Origin: Robertmurraya korlensis
GTDB lineage: Bacteria > Bacillota > Bacilli > Bacillales > Cytobacillaceae
Direction: 5' to 3'
DNA: 64,000 bases
NCBI RefSeq assembly: GCF_023715225.1
Contig: NZ_JAMBNS010000012.1
Coordinates: forward strand, 107,801-171,800
Of this stretch, positions 55,556 to 64,000 are shown in pieces (position 1 is the first letter of the stretch; each line of letters begins with the position of its first letter). Under the pieces are notes generated by a model that searched no databases, was not told the DNA's origin, and saw only the letters and a program-made list of their open reading frames with translations. The position numbers and the translations under genes are program-made.

Positions 55556-57021
55556 ATTTCCTTAAATTGACCTGGCTTAATCCCAACATGCTTTTTAAAA
55601 AGCTCGGAGAAATGTCTATAGCTATGATATCCGACTAACTCACTTACCTCCGCTACTTTTTTCCCCTCCAGCAGGAGCTTCTTTGCTTTTTCCATTCGCA
55701 AATGAGTTAAGTATTTGATATACGACTCACCCATTTCTTCTTTAAACAAGAGGCTAAGATAGGTTGCATTCATTCCAACATGATCTGAAACATCCTGGAG
55801 GGTTAGATCTCTAGTAAAATTCTCTTGTATAAAGGCACAAGCACGTTCAACCGCTTCATGCTTATAAGTAGAGCGAATATTAATAGAAGCATCCATGATC
55901 TTCTCCAGTTGATCGAAAACCCAAGCGAACATGTCTTCCTTTGTTTGCCGCTTGCGAATTTCAAGATGAGGCATATAATTTGGCCATGTCTGGTTTGGGT
56001 CACACCCAGTCTCTTTTAACACCTCTAAACCGAGATAGACTAGCTTTAGGATATCCCGCTCAATAACGTCCGGATGAAGCCTCCTGCTTTCTATTTGACT
56101 GATTAAAGTATTTAGAGGTTCTAATAATCCCTCTTTATCCCCTGTTCGGATATGGAACATGACGGCTTGTTCATGTTTCGATAAGTCGGTACTATAGCTT
56201 GGATGTTCACCAATATCCTCGAATCGATACCAGTCTAGTTCATTCATAAACTGCGCGTATCTATGAGCATGTAAAGCTTCATGATAACTTTTATTAATGT
56301 CTAGTAGATTGGAATACGATTTTCCCGAGCCCACGGTCACCCCAGCTTCTTCTGACCATTTCCTCAAGGTTGCCCAAAAGCTTTCATCCTCCTTTACCAA
56401 ATGACAAAGAACCAACAGATTCTCTACTCCATTTTGGATAGGAATCATTCGATGACCTTTGATCAGTCCAGGCCATTGAACTGGTGAAGAAAGGGCGAGA
56501 ACGGTTACCCCTTCAAGCGTTTTTTCCTCTTGGCCAAAAAGCTCTCTCCACTGTGACACATCACCTTTACCAAATAATAAATGTAATGTCTCCCTTTCTA
56601 GCTTTTCTTTCTGCCTGTTGTCTTTTAACACATTGACCGTTTCTTGTTGAGTAATTCGGCTGAGTGTTTTATCTAACGCTTCTTTGATAATAGGAATCGT
56701 GATCGGCTTTTCTAAGTAATCTACTACACCTAACCTTAAGGCCTTTTTCACATAGTCAAACTCATTGAATCCACTGAACACAATACATTGCGTCTCAGGT
56801 GCTTCCTTTAAGATTTCTTCAATAACTTGTAATCCGTCTTTTCCTGGCATACGTATATCTGTAAAAACGATATCTGGTCGATGGTCATGAAAGATTTTTA
56901 AGGCCTCTTCTCCATCAGCAGCCGTTCCCACTAACTCAACGTCATACTCAGCCCAATCAATCATTCGTTCTAGACCCTTTAGTACGATAAATTCATCATC
57001 AAAAATGACTGCCTTCCGCAC
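55549..57021 (-). CDS. YesN-like response regulator with AraC output domain
   Basis: A 490-residue regulator. The receiver domain starts KAVIFDDEFIVL with phospho-acceptor Asp in IVFTDIRMPGKDG; a long middle section follows; the AraC domain has DLTLQDVSDHVGMNATYLSL and KKVAEVSELVGYHSYRHFSE. The start codon is GTG at 57021, with GGGGG eight bases upstream inside the kinase gene, so the two overlap by 23 bases. It probably activates the adjacent importer/rhamnosidase genes when the kinase senses extracellular oligosaccharide. Confidence 0.93.
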   Translation of the reverse strand: MRKAVIFDDEFIVLKGLERMIDWAEYDVELVGTAADGEEALKIFHDHRPDIVFTDIRMPGKDGLQVIEEILKEAPETQCIVFSGFNEFDYVKKALRLGVVDYLEKPITIPIIKEALDKTLSRITQQETVNVLKDNRQKEKLERETLHLLFGKGDVSQWRELFGQEEKTLEGVTVLALSSPVQWPGLIKGHRMIPIQNGVENLLVLCHLVKEDESFWATLRKWSEEAGVTVGSGKSYSNLLDINKSYHEALHAHRYAQFMNELDWYRFEDIGEHPSYSTDLSKHEQAVMFHIRTGDKEGLLEPLNTLISQIESRRLHPDVIERDILKLVYLGLEVLKETGCDPNQTWPNYMPHLEIRKRQTKEDMFAWVFDQLEKIMDASINIRSTYKHEAVERACAFIQENFTRDLTLQDVSDHVGMNATYLSLLFKEEMGESYIKYLTHLRMEKAKKLLLEGKKVAEVSELVGYHSYRHFSELFKKHVGIKPGQFKEMK

Positions 57022-58768
57022 GCTCTTGACCCCCTTTATGATCTCGAAAACGAATTTCTACTTTAGTCCCTTCGTTCACTTTACTCGTAACGGTAAGTTC
57101 ACTCTCTTGTCCATAACACAGGAATAAACGCTCTCTCACATTTTGCATGCCATAACCCGTTCTCGTAACATCGAGGTCTTCAATTCCTACCCCATCATCC
57201 TCAACCGTGAAAAGAACCCAACCATCCTCGAGTCGACCGGTTAATGTAATCGTTCCTTTTCCAACCTTAGGCTCAAGACCATGATAGATGGCATTTTCCA
57301 CTAACGGTTGAAGAAGCAATTTAAGAATCTCTTTATCTAGTAGAAGTGGATCTACTTCCTCCACATACCTAAAGCGATGATTAAATCGTAGGTTTTGAAT
57401 GGTTAAATAGTGATTAATATGCTCGAGTTCCTTGGAAACAGGAATCATATCCTTCCCATTATTTAAGCTTAACTTAAAGGTCTCAGAAAGGGCTACGGCC
57501 ATCTTTGCTACTTCATGATTATTTTCTAGCTCCGCCATCCAATACATCGAATCTAGCGTGTTATAAAGGAAGTGCGGCTTAATTTGCGCTTGCAACGCTC
57601 GAAGCTCTGCCTCTCTTTCCTTTAATTGTGCACGGATTAACTCTTCATTCAATGCTTTATTCTCACCCGTTATTTTTTGAAAGGTCTGCCCAATCGCTCC
57701 AATTTCATCTGTTGGGGTATCTGATTCAGACGGATGAAATATTCCATTCGTCCACTCAGCTGCCATTTTTCGTAACCTCATGATTGGATTCGATAGAGTT
57801 TCCGATAATAAAAATGAGAATACAAACGCAACAATGGCGATGACCGATGCGATGGAAATCGTGACGTTCCTAATTTGATTAGACTGCTTTAATAGTTCCT
57901 TTTCATTAATCACATGGGAAAAAGTCCAGCCCGTAATGCGATTCTTGTAGTCTGTGACAATATATCCTTCCTTTTTCAAGTCCTTTAACGGAGAGTCCGA
58001 TTGCTCATTTATTTGAAAGGAACTTGGATAGTGATACACATCACGCATGATTCCCTCATTCTGATCAAAAATTAGGAAGGCACTACCCTCACTCTTTTTA
58101 AATACCCTGGAAAATATTGATTTGTTAATATTCACCACTAATATCCCTGTAGTAGCAGGATCGTAAAATTCCCCTGGATCCTTCAGTAGTTTAACAGAGG
58201 AAAACGTGTTGGCCGATTTATTTCCTTGAAGCACATTATATCCGTAAAAAATTGACTTCCCATCTTTCTTTACCACTTCTTTATACCAATCTGTATCTTG
58301 TATATATTCGTGAAAGCCGCCATTTCCATACCGCCCGTAACTTTCCGACTTCCCATAACACATACCTTGAAATTCCACATTAAAAATACAAACCGATTCG
58401 ATATCCTGAGTATCTATAAAACTGCTAGCAATATGATCCTGTAATCGCCTGAGGGACCCATTGTCTACCAATCTCCCACCAGCCACATCAAGTGTGACAC
58501 TTTCCTTTAATTCTTTCTGGACATCCTTATTCCACGTGATGATCCGTTCCATATTAATGATATTTCTAAACAATAAATCGGCTACCTCACTCGACGTTTC
58601 TAAATGATTTTGAATGGTGGACGTCTGATTCTCGATTAATAGATTCTTCGTAATATTAAAAGAAACAAATCCTAGGCCCATCAAAGGACCAATAGAAAGA
58701 GCTAAAATTAAGATGAAATTTCTATACCGATATTTTTCGTTTTTAACCTTATTGATAAGCGCTTTCAT
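56999..58768 (-). CDS. YesM-like sensor histidine kinase
   Basis: Two membrane helices (about residues 18-38 and 295-315) flank a large extracellular sensor of Cache type. A HAMP segment follows (LSNPIMRLRKMAAEWTNG). The kinase box of the LytS/YesM class is AQIKPHFLYNTLDSMYWM with the phospho-acceptor His, and the ATPase region has QPLVENAIYHGLEP and GYGMQNVRERL. The start is probably ATG at 58768, though a GTG four codons upstream also follows AAAGG. Partner of the AraC-type regulator it overlaps. Confidence 0.94.
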   Translation of the reverse strand: MKALINKVKNEKYRYRNFILILALSIGPLMGLGFVSFNITKNLLIENQTSTIQNHLETSSEVADLLFRNIINMERIITWNKDVQKELKESVTLDVAGGRLVDNGSLRRLQDHIASSFIDTQDIESVCIFNVEFQGMCYGKSESYGRYGNGGFHEYIQDTDWYKEVVKKDGKSIFYGYNVLQGNKSANTFSSVKLLKDPGEFYDPATTGILVVNINKSIFSRVFKKSEGSAFLIFDQNEGIMRDVYHYPSSFQINEQSDSPLKDLKKEGYIVTDYKNRITGWTFSHVINEKELLKQSNQIRNVTISIASVIAIVAFVFSFLLSETLSNPIMRLRKMAAEWTNGIFHPSESDTPTDEIGAIGQTFQKITGENKALNEELIRAQLKEREAELRALQAQIKPHFLYNTLDSMYWMAELENNHEVAKMAVALSETFKLSLNNGKDMIPVSKELEHINHYLTIQNLRFNHRFRYVEEVDPLLLDKEILKLLLQPLVENAIYHGLEPKVGKGTITLTGRLEDGWVLFTVEDDGVGIEDLDVTRTGYGMQNVRERLFLCYGQESELTVTSKVNEGTKVEIRFRDHKGGQERAEGSHF

Positions 58769-58935
58769 TTTAATCATCACCTTTTGAGCGAGGAAGTTTG
58801 TCGAATCTTTTTTAAGTAACTATAATACATAGATTTCGTGAATGCTATCGTTTTTTTCGGTGATCTAGAAAGCCTTTTAATGAAATTCAATCACTTTTAA
58901 ACAAAATTGTTTTCCTCCGCGCTTCTTTTTAGGTG

Positions 58936-58969
58936 TTTATTTGCGATTCGGAAAACTTATTTGCGATTC
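58936..58969 (+). repeat. two-box TTTATTTGCGATTC repeat, copy 3
   Basis: Boxes at 58936 and 58956 (the second reads CTTATTTGCGATTC) keep the 20-base period seen at 8413 and 36978. Confidence 0.75.
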
Positions 58970-58997
58970 CTTTTACTATCTCGATAAAGTCTCCAAA

Positions 58998-59033
58998 ACA
59001 AAAAAGAGCTTACAGACATCACCTGTAAGCCCT
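58998..59033 (-). terminator. terminator of the rhamnose importer operon
   Basis: Minus strand GCTTACAG pairs with CTGTAAGC over a 7-base loop, then TCTTTTTT. Confidence 0.87.
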
Positions 59034-59040
59034 TCCCAAA

Positions 59041-60084
59041 TTAGTATACTTCTTTCCACTCAGCAATATTGCTAGCGTCAAATTTGAACGGATCGCCAAG
59101 CATGATTTGCGTGCCATCTCCGTCTTCAACGATTTCCTTCTCACCAAGGTCACCCGCAGTGAATTTGTCGCCAACCTTACCTGTAATCGTCTCATTCACT
59201 AGAGCATCCGCAGCATATCCTGCTAAGTATCCTACATCAATTGGATTCCATAGGTACATCCAATCACAGACACCGCTTTCAATATACTCTGCCATTTCAC
59301 TAGGTAATCCAAGACCTGTTAAGTGAACCTTATCTTTTAGACCTTTGTCCGTTAATACTTTTCCAGCAGCCGCAATCCCTACGGTTGTTGGAGCAATAAT
59401 TCCTTTTAGATCTGGGTAAGACTTTAATAAAGCTTCTGTTTCAGACACGCTCTTGTCGCGTAAATCATCTCCGTAAGCTACTTTTACTAGTTCAATATCT
59501 TTATATTTTGGATCCTTTAAGGTTTCCTTCATTTGCTCAATCCAAGCATTTTGGTTCGTTGCTTGAGAAGTTGCACTAAGTACAGCAATTTGTCCTTTTC
59601 CACCAATCATTTCTGAAATCGCTTCAATTTGCACACGACCAATTGCCACAGGGTCCGCTTGGTTAACGTGAACCATACGACTTTGCGCGTTAACAGCAGA
59701 GTCTAGAGAAAGAACTTTAATACCTTGGTCCATCGCTTTTTTCAAGGCCGGTTGAAGTGCATCTGGATCATTTCCTACAATCGCAATGCTATCCACTTTT
59801 TGAGAAATCAGCTCTTCAATCATTTGAATTTGCGCTTCAGCAGTTGGCTGGTCTGGAGCTTTTAAAATCGCTTCATGTCCAAGCGCTTCGATCGCTTGCT
59901 TAAACCCATCCATTTGTTTTTCTCCATAAGGGTTACCAGTGTTTTTAAAGACGATAGCAAAACGCTTCTTCCCATCCTTGCTACCAGAATCACCTGATCC
60001 CTCGTTCGAGGATGTTTGCGAACAAGCCGCAAGCATTGAGAATACTAGAAAAATTGACAAAAATTCTAGGAACAGCTTTTTCAT
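59041..60084 (-). CDS. rhaS: rhamnose ABC transporter substrate-binding lipoprotein (RhaS type)
   Basis: A 347-residue periplasmic-binding-type lipoprotein. The signal ends MLAAC with lipidated Cys21. The body has FAIVFKNTGNPYGEKQMDGF, IVGNDPDALQPAL, LSLDSAVNAQSRMVHVNQ, IIAPTTVGIAAAGKVL, TGLGLPSEMAEYI and YLWNPIDVGYLAGYAA. The last three blocks are hallmarks of the RhaS rhamnose-binding proteins first described in Rhizobium. It is the final gene of the four-gene importer operon. This RhaS is a transport protein, not the E. coli regulator of the same name. Confidence 0.88.
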   Translation of the reverse strand: MKKLFLEFLSIFLVFSMLAACSQTSSNEGSGDSGSKDGKKRFAIVFKNTGNPYGEKQMDGFKQAIEALGHEAILKAPDQPTAEAQIQMIEELISQKVDSIAIVGNDPDALQPALKKAMDQGIKVLSLDSAVNAQSRMVHVNQADPVAIGRVQIEAISEMIGGKGQIAVLSATSQATNQNAWIEQMKETLKDPKYKDIELVKVAYGDDLRDKSVSETEALLKSYPDLKGIIAPTTVGIAAAGKVLTDKGLKDKVHLTGLGLPSEMAEYIESGVCDWMYLWNPIDVGYLAGYAADALVNETITGKVGDKFTAGDLGEKEIVEDGDGTQIMLGDPFKFDASNIAEWKEVY

Positions 60085-60146
60085 TTTGTTCTCCCCTTTT
60101 TTGTAATGTTTTATTTATCTACATACAGTCTTGGACTGCATTGTAT

Positions 60147-61157
60147 TTATCCAGCAATCTGTTGATCTTGACTCTTCGGCGGCTTTCCTTTTGCCTTCGC
60201 TTTGGGTTTCAGGTTGGGAACCATAACCGCTACAATGAGCAGCAGTCCAATGATGATCATTAGCACTTGCGCTGGCATATTGATCAGTCCTAGTCCATAC
60301 CGTAAAAATCCGATGAGGAAAACAGCGATAATGGCACCAATCATTTTTCCTTTTCCACCAGCTGTACTAATCCCACCTAACACCACCATCGCGATCACAT
60401 CTAACTCGTATCCGAGCGCCACATTGGGTCTTGTACTGCCCATTCTTGATGTTAAAAAGAGGGCCGTAATAGCCGCCATCACACCAGCAAGTGTAAAAAC
60501 AATAATTTTGATTTTATCCACTTGCACACCCGAGAAACGACTGGCTGTGGGATTGTTCCCGATGGCGTAAATTCGTCTACCAAATGTCGTTTTGTGCAAC
60601 AATAACCCAAACAGCACCGCCATCATGACAAAGGCAATCAAGATAAATGGTACTCCGCCAATATATCCCCATCCCAAGAATCCAAACCATTCAGGGAAAG
60701 AACCGGCTGATTGATCTTCTAAAATGATATAAGCGATTCCGCGGTAGATAATCATCGTGGAGAGCGTAACAATAACAGCTGAAAGCTCCTTAAACTTTAC
60801 AATCAAGAGCCCATTTATCAGACCACAAACAGCTCCCACCGCAAGGCAAATCACAACCGCTAACTCCATTGGAACGCCTAAGGTATACAAATGAGCCATG
60901 ACGACAGAAGCCAAAGCCACTGTAGAAGAAACAGAAATATCTATATCACGCAAAATCATAATCATCACCATCGGAAAGACCATAAATGCCTTATCCAGAA
61001 ACGTCATGGTTGCATCCCTTAACCCAACACTATCTAAATAGAAGGGTGATAGATTCGTATTAATGACATTAACCACTAGAAACAATAGGATGAGCATCCA
61101 TTCCCACTGCAGGAAGAAGCCCTTCCATGAAAATGGTTTTTTATTTACCTGATCCAT
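60147..61157 (-). CDS. rhamnose ABC transporter permease (RhaP/Q type)
   Basis: A 336-residue permease of the ribose/rhamnose (RbsC) class with eight to ten helices. The family block GRRIYAIGNNPTASRFSGVQ precedes the ATPase-docking loop. VVLGGISTAGGKGKMIGAII and a basic C-terminal tail rich in Lys and Pro follow. It starts two bases after the sister permease gene and forms a heteromeric channel with it. Confidence 0.9.
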   Translation of the reverse strand: MDQVNKKPFSWKGFFLQWEWMLILLFLVVNVINTNLSPFYLDSVGLRDATMTFLDKAFMVFPMVMIMILRDIDISVSSTVALASVVMAHLYTLGVPMELAVVICLAVGAVCGLINGLLIVKFKELSAVIVTLSTMIIYRGIAYIILEDQSAGSFPEWFGFLGWGYIGGVPFILIAFVMMAVLFGLLLHKTTFGRRIYAIGNNPTASRFSGVQVDKIKIIVFTLAGVMAAITALFLTSRMGSTRPNVALGYELDVIAMVVLGGISTAGGKGKMIGAIIAVFLIGFLRYGLGLINMPAQVLMIIIGLLLIVAVMVPNLKPKAKAKGKPPKSQDQQIAG

Positions 61158-61159
61158 TG

Positions 61160-62167
61160 TTAGATTCTCCTCCTCATAAGAGCATTCATATCTACTCCTC
61201 GTTTCACAAGGGCATTTAATACAACAGCGATGAGGATAATGGACCCTTGTATTCCTGTCTGCCAGAAAGGAGAAACATTGATTAAAGGAAGGGCATTATT
61301 CATAATCCCAATTAACACCGAACCTAGAATAATTCCGGAGATTTTCCCCGATCCTCCTGCAATATTGACTCCCCCAAGAACACATGCAGCGATCACCGTT
61401 AACTCATAACCAGACGCTGTATCTCCTTGAGCAGAAGCGAATTTCGATACCCACAACACTCCAGCCAAACCAGAGAGACCACCCATGATTGTGTACACAA
61501 GCCAGATGATTTTATCATGGTTAATACCGCTGATCTTGGCTGAATCAGGATTGCTTCCGACCGCATAAATTTGTCTGCCTGTTCTTGTATGATTGATAAA
61601 ATAGTAGAATGCTACATAAATGAGTACAGCTATTAAAATAAGATTATTGATTCCTAAAAAAGAACCCGTTGCGATGCCTTTAAAACTATCTGGCATTTGA
61701 TGAGCACTCACCCATTGTCCACCGCTCACCATAAAGGTAAGACCACGGAAGATGTACATCATTCCCAGTGTCGCGATGATCGGAAGGACGCCTCCCTTTG
61801 ATATAATCGCTCCTAAGATGACTCCACTCACCAACCCAATCATAGTTCCTAATAAAATGGCCAAGATGGGGCTCAGATTCGGAAACGCTCCCACCGTTAA
61901 AGCTGCAATCATTCCTGATAATGCAAGAGTCGCCCCGATGGATAGATCTATTCCTCTTGTGATAATAACGAGCATCATCCCCACCGCAAGAATGCTTAAG
62001 ATGGCCGTATTCGTAATCATGTCATTAATGTTTTCCCATGTTAAAAAGCTAGAATTTCTCCATTGAATGACGACCGATAGGATGATGATGAAGCCGAGTA
62101 ATCCGACCTCACGGAATTTGGCGATATTTTCTATAAGCGTTCCTTTTTGTCCATTGTTTGCAGTCAT
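61160..62167 (-). CDS. rhamnose ABC transporter permease (RhaP/Q type)
   Basis: A 335-residue RbsC-class permease. It has GIDLSIGATLALSGMIAAL near the N-terminus and the blocks GRQIYAVGSNPDSAKISGIN and CVLGGVNIAGGSGKISGIIL. It lies 12 bases downstream of the ATPase gene and 2 bases upstream of the sister permease. Confidence 0.9.
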   Translation of the reverse strand: MTANNGQKGTLIENIAKFREVGLLGFIIILSVVIQWRNSSFLTWENINDMITNTAILSILAVGMMLVIITRGIDLSIGATLALSGMIAALTVGAFPNLSPILAILLGTMIGLVSGVILGAIISKGGVLPIIATLGMMYIFRGLTFMVSGGQWVSAHQMPDSFKGIATGSFLGINNLILIAVLIYVAFYYFINHTRTGRQIYAVGSNPDSAKISGINHDKIIWLVYTIMGGLSGLAGVLWVSKFASAQGDTASGYELTVIAACVLGGVNIAGGSGKISGIILGSVLIGIMNNALPLINVSPFWQTGIQGSIILIAVVLNALVKRGVDMNALMRRRI

Positions 62168-62179
62168 AATTCTCCCCCC

Positions 62180-63712
62180 TTATAAGCCAGATGCCTCAAG
62201 CGATTGACCTTCTGTTGATTCCTTACTCGCCATCGCTGCTTCAAGAATCGCTTCTTGTGTCGCCTGCTTTGCTTGCATTTCTGCCGTAATTCTTCCCTCT
62301 CTCATCACGAGAATTCGGTCACTCATACTGATTACTTCTGGCATCTCCGAGGAAACCATAATGACACCGTATCCTTGTGCAGCCAGATTGCTAATAATTT
62401 CATAGATAGCAGACTTGGCTCCAACATCGACACCTTTCGTTGGCTCATCAAGGATAATAATATCCAACCCCGTCATCAATAGCTTTGCCACAGCCACCTT
62501 TTGCTGATTTCCCCCTGAAAGAGAGCTAACCAAGTTGGCCACACTCGGTGTTTTCACATTCACTTTTTTTGATAGATCGTTCGCATACTCGTCTTCCTTC
62601 TTCCGATTCATCCACCCTTTTTTGGATATTAGAGACAAGGAGGACAAGGTAATGTTTTTATCAATTCCCCATGAAAGAATGAGTCCTTGCTGTTGCCGAT
62701 CCTCAGGCAAGTATCCTATTCCTTTGTTCATCGCCTGGAGCGGTGTTTGAATTCTTGTTTCTGTCCCTTTGACGAAAATCTTTCCTTTGTCTGCGGGCTC
62801 TACACCGAAGATCGCTTGACATACCTCGCTTCGTCCCGCTCCTACTAATCCGGTGATTCCAAGGATTTCTCCTTTTCGTAGCGTAAAGGAGACATCTGCA
62901 AAAAAGCCCGTTTTCCCTAATCCCTCGACACGCAGTACTTCTGGTCCTATAGTAGCCTCCACTTTTGGAAACAGCTGCTTAATTTCTCTTCCTACCATCG
63001 CGACAATTAAGTTTTCATTGGAAATATCATGAACACCCCAAGAGCCGATATATTTGGAGTCTCTAAAAACGGTTACCTTGCTTGCCAATCGGTACATATC
63101 CTCAAACCGGTGCGAAATGAAAATGATCGATGTGCCACTATCTCTTAACTTCTCCGTTATTCGATAAAGATCTTCACTTTCATTTCTGCTCAGTGCTGCC
63201 GTTGGTTCATCCATAATGATGATTTTGGCATTGGTCGACAAGGCTTTTGCAATCTCAACCATCTGCTGCTGTGCGACACTGAGCGTTCCCATAATGGTTT
63301 TGGCTTCAAAGCTAGCACCTAATTCTTTTAACAATCGATTGGCTTCCTCATGCATTTCCTTCCAGCGAATTCTTCTTGTCCCTTTTTGTATTTTTTCATG
63401 ACCCATAAAAATATTTTCCGTCACGCTCAAGTCCGGGTAGCAGGTGACATGCTGGTAAATGGCAGCAATTCCAACCTTTTGCGCTTCTGTTGGATTTTTG
63501 AAATTGACCTCTTTTCCATTAAGAAACATCTGCCCCTCATCTGGCTGATGAACTCCGGTAATGACCTTGATAAAAGTCGATTTTCCCGCTCCATTTTCCC
63601 CCATTAATGCGTGAATCTCTCCCGGCCTTAACTGAAATTGAACATTATCCAAAGCTTTTACACCTGGAAACGTCTTCGTGATCCCTCTCAGTTCAAGAAC
63701 AAAATCAGACAT
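62180..63712 (-). CDS. rhamnose ABC transporter ATP-binding protein, two ATPase domains (RhaT type)
   Basis: About 510 residues with two fused ATPase units, as in RbsA, AraG and RhaT. The first has Walker A GENGAGKST, signature LSVAQQQMVEIAKAL and Walker B IIIMDEPTAALS. The second has a degenerate Walker A GLVGAGRSE, signature SLSGGNQQKVAVAKLL and Walker B IIILDEPTKGVD, the usual asymmetric pair. The ATG at 63712 follows AGGAG and is preferred over an upstream frame of 13 codons. First gene of the operon. The promoter region carries a strong cre and a 13-bp direct repeat. Confidence 0.92.
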   Translation of the reverse strand: MSDFVLELRGITKTFPGVKALDNVQFQLRPGEIHALMGENGAGKSTFIKVITGVHQPDEGQMFLNGKEVNFKNPTEAQKVGIAAIYQHVTCYPDLSVTENIFMGHEKIQKGTRRIRWKEMHEEANRLLKELGASFEAKTIMGTLSVAQQQMVEIAKALSTNAKIIIMDEPTAALSRNESEDLYRITEKLRDSGTSIIFISHRFEDMYRLASKVTVFRDSKYIGSWGVHDISNENLIVAMVGREIKQLFPKVEATIGPEVLRVEGLGKTGFFADVSFTLRKGEILGITGLVGAGRSEVCQAIFGVEPADKGKIFVKGTETRIQTPLQAMNKGIGYLPEDRQQQGLILSWGIDKNITLSSLSLISKKGWMNRKKEDEYANDLSKKVNVKTPSVANLVSSLSGGNQQKVAVAKLLMTGLDIIILDEPTKGVDVGAKSAIYEIISNLAAQGYGVIMVSSEMPEVISMSDRILVMREGRITAEMQAKQATQEAILEAAMASKESTEGQSLEASGL

Positions 63713-63759
63713 GTCTTTCACTCCTAACCTCTTTTCGTTCTCTACGATCAATCGCCTAC

Positions 63760-63774
63760 TGTATACGCTTACAT
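63760..63774 (-). promoter_or_regulatory. cre (CcpA) site upstream of the rhamnose importer operon
   Basis: ATGTAAGCGTATACA on the minus strand matches the cre consensus at 14 of 15 positions. It lies 48 bases upstream of the first gene. Confidence 0.65.
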
Positions 63775-63808
63775 ACAGCTTACTTGTTCCCCTCCTAAGC
63801 GAAAAGGA

Positions 63809-63841
63809 GAGAATCTTCGGGTAGGGGGGAGATTCTTCGGG
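63809..63841 (-). promoter_or_regulatory. 13-bp direct repeat, candidate activator site of the rhamnose importer operon
   Basis: On the plus strand GAGAATCTTCGGG (63809-63821) and GAGATTCTTCGGG (63829-63841) differ at one base and start 20 bases apart, two helical turns. Direct repeats at this spacing upstream of sugar operons are typical AraC-family sites, and two AraC genes lie in the cluster. Confidence 0.5.
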
Positions 63842-63878
63842 AGTTTTTGTAAAAATGAAAAAACCTCCCGTTATAAAC

Positions 63879-64000
63879 TGGCACCTTTGTCAAGGACACT
63901 ATAAAAAAAGAGACTAAGCAGCTAAAAGATGATTCCTAAATTGAATAGGAGTCATCTTTTTTAAATTCCATTGATAACGATAGTTGTTATAGTAAACCAT
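63879..64000 (-). mobile_element. end of an IS3-family insertion sequence (IS150-like), continues past the edge
   Basis: The transposase C-terminus and a likely terminal repeat beginning TGGCACCTTTGTCAAGGACA near 63879 mark the inner end of an insertion sequence. It lies about 100 bases upstream of the rhamnose importer operon, beside its operator candidates. Confidence 0.75.
63914..64000 (-). CDS. IS3-family transposase OrfB, C-terminal 28 residues only
   Basis: The minus-strand frame reads MVYYNNYRYQWNLKKMTPIQ and then FRNHLLAA before TAG. This is the characteristic C-terminus of the DDE integrase protein (OrfB) of IS3/IS150-type elements. The catalytic part lies outside the window, so integrity cannot be judged. 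Confidence 0.85.
   Translation of the reverse strand: MVYYNNYRYQWNLKKMTPIQFRNHLLAA

Overview
The window looks like chromosome of a spore-forming, Bacillus-like Firmicute. Most of it is AT-rich, with strong GGAGG ribosome sites and many intrinsic terminators. Most proteins resemble Bacillaceae families: Bce- and Lnr-type resistance modules, YesMN/YesOPQ-like transport, RhaR/RhaA/RhaB, YhfC, DUF3231 and DUF4256. I could run no database search, so family names rest on motifs, length and gene order.

Bases 1-3674 hold a linearmycin-resistance-like module (sensor kinase, NarL-type regulator, ABC ATPase, start of an ABC-2 permease). Bases 3789-8202 hold a class I ribonucleotide reductase operon (nrdA, nrdB, a flavodoxin). 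Its leader carries a consensus-like promoter, a strong and a weak NrdR box, a full cobalamin riboswitch with terminator, and a dispersed repeat. Bases 8555-13591 are a second peptide-resistance-type system (two-component pair plus LolD/FtsX-type ABC). Then come a QacA/EmrB-like efflux pump with a divergent TetR regulator, a gene-free stretch bracketed by long inverted repeats, aroQ with a LysR regulator, a secreted protein under a c-di-GMP-I riboswitch, a Fur-box-controlled membrane protease, a DbpA-like helicase, a flavin amine oxidase, and a diguanylate cyclase bracketed by 56-bp direct repeats. Bases 25096-29610 are a textbook Bce module with a perfect inverted repeat between kinase and transporter genes. 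DUF3231 and glycine-zipper genes and a 52-bp tandem hairpin repeat follow.

From 31657 to the right edge is a large L-rhamnose/rhamnoside utilisation region. It has lactaldehyde reductase, RhaR, RhaA, RhaB, two related AraC regulators, a GH106-like cytoplasmic hydrolase next to a PTS EIIBC, a ROK kinase, two GH78-type rhamnosidases, a YesOPQ-like ABC importer with its YesMN-like sensor pair, and a RhaSPQT-type rhamnose importer. Candidate CcpA (cre) sites sit at several promoters. Inside this region lies an unrelated block: a complete stand-alone ftsZ of visibly higher GC with an unusual Tyr/Gly/Ser/Asn-rich linker, a DUF4256 gene and an MscS channel. The right edge enters an IS3-family element. 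The rhamnulose-1-phosphate aldolase and the mutarotase are not in the window.

Most notable: vitamin B12 plus NrdR control of nrdAB; the c-di-GMP riboswitch on an uncharacterised secreted protein; the stand-alone ftsZ; the PTS/GH106-like pairing; and several unexplained repeats, among them a two-box 20-bp-period motif at three loci.
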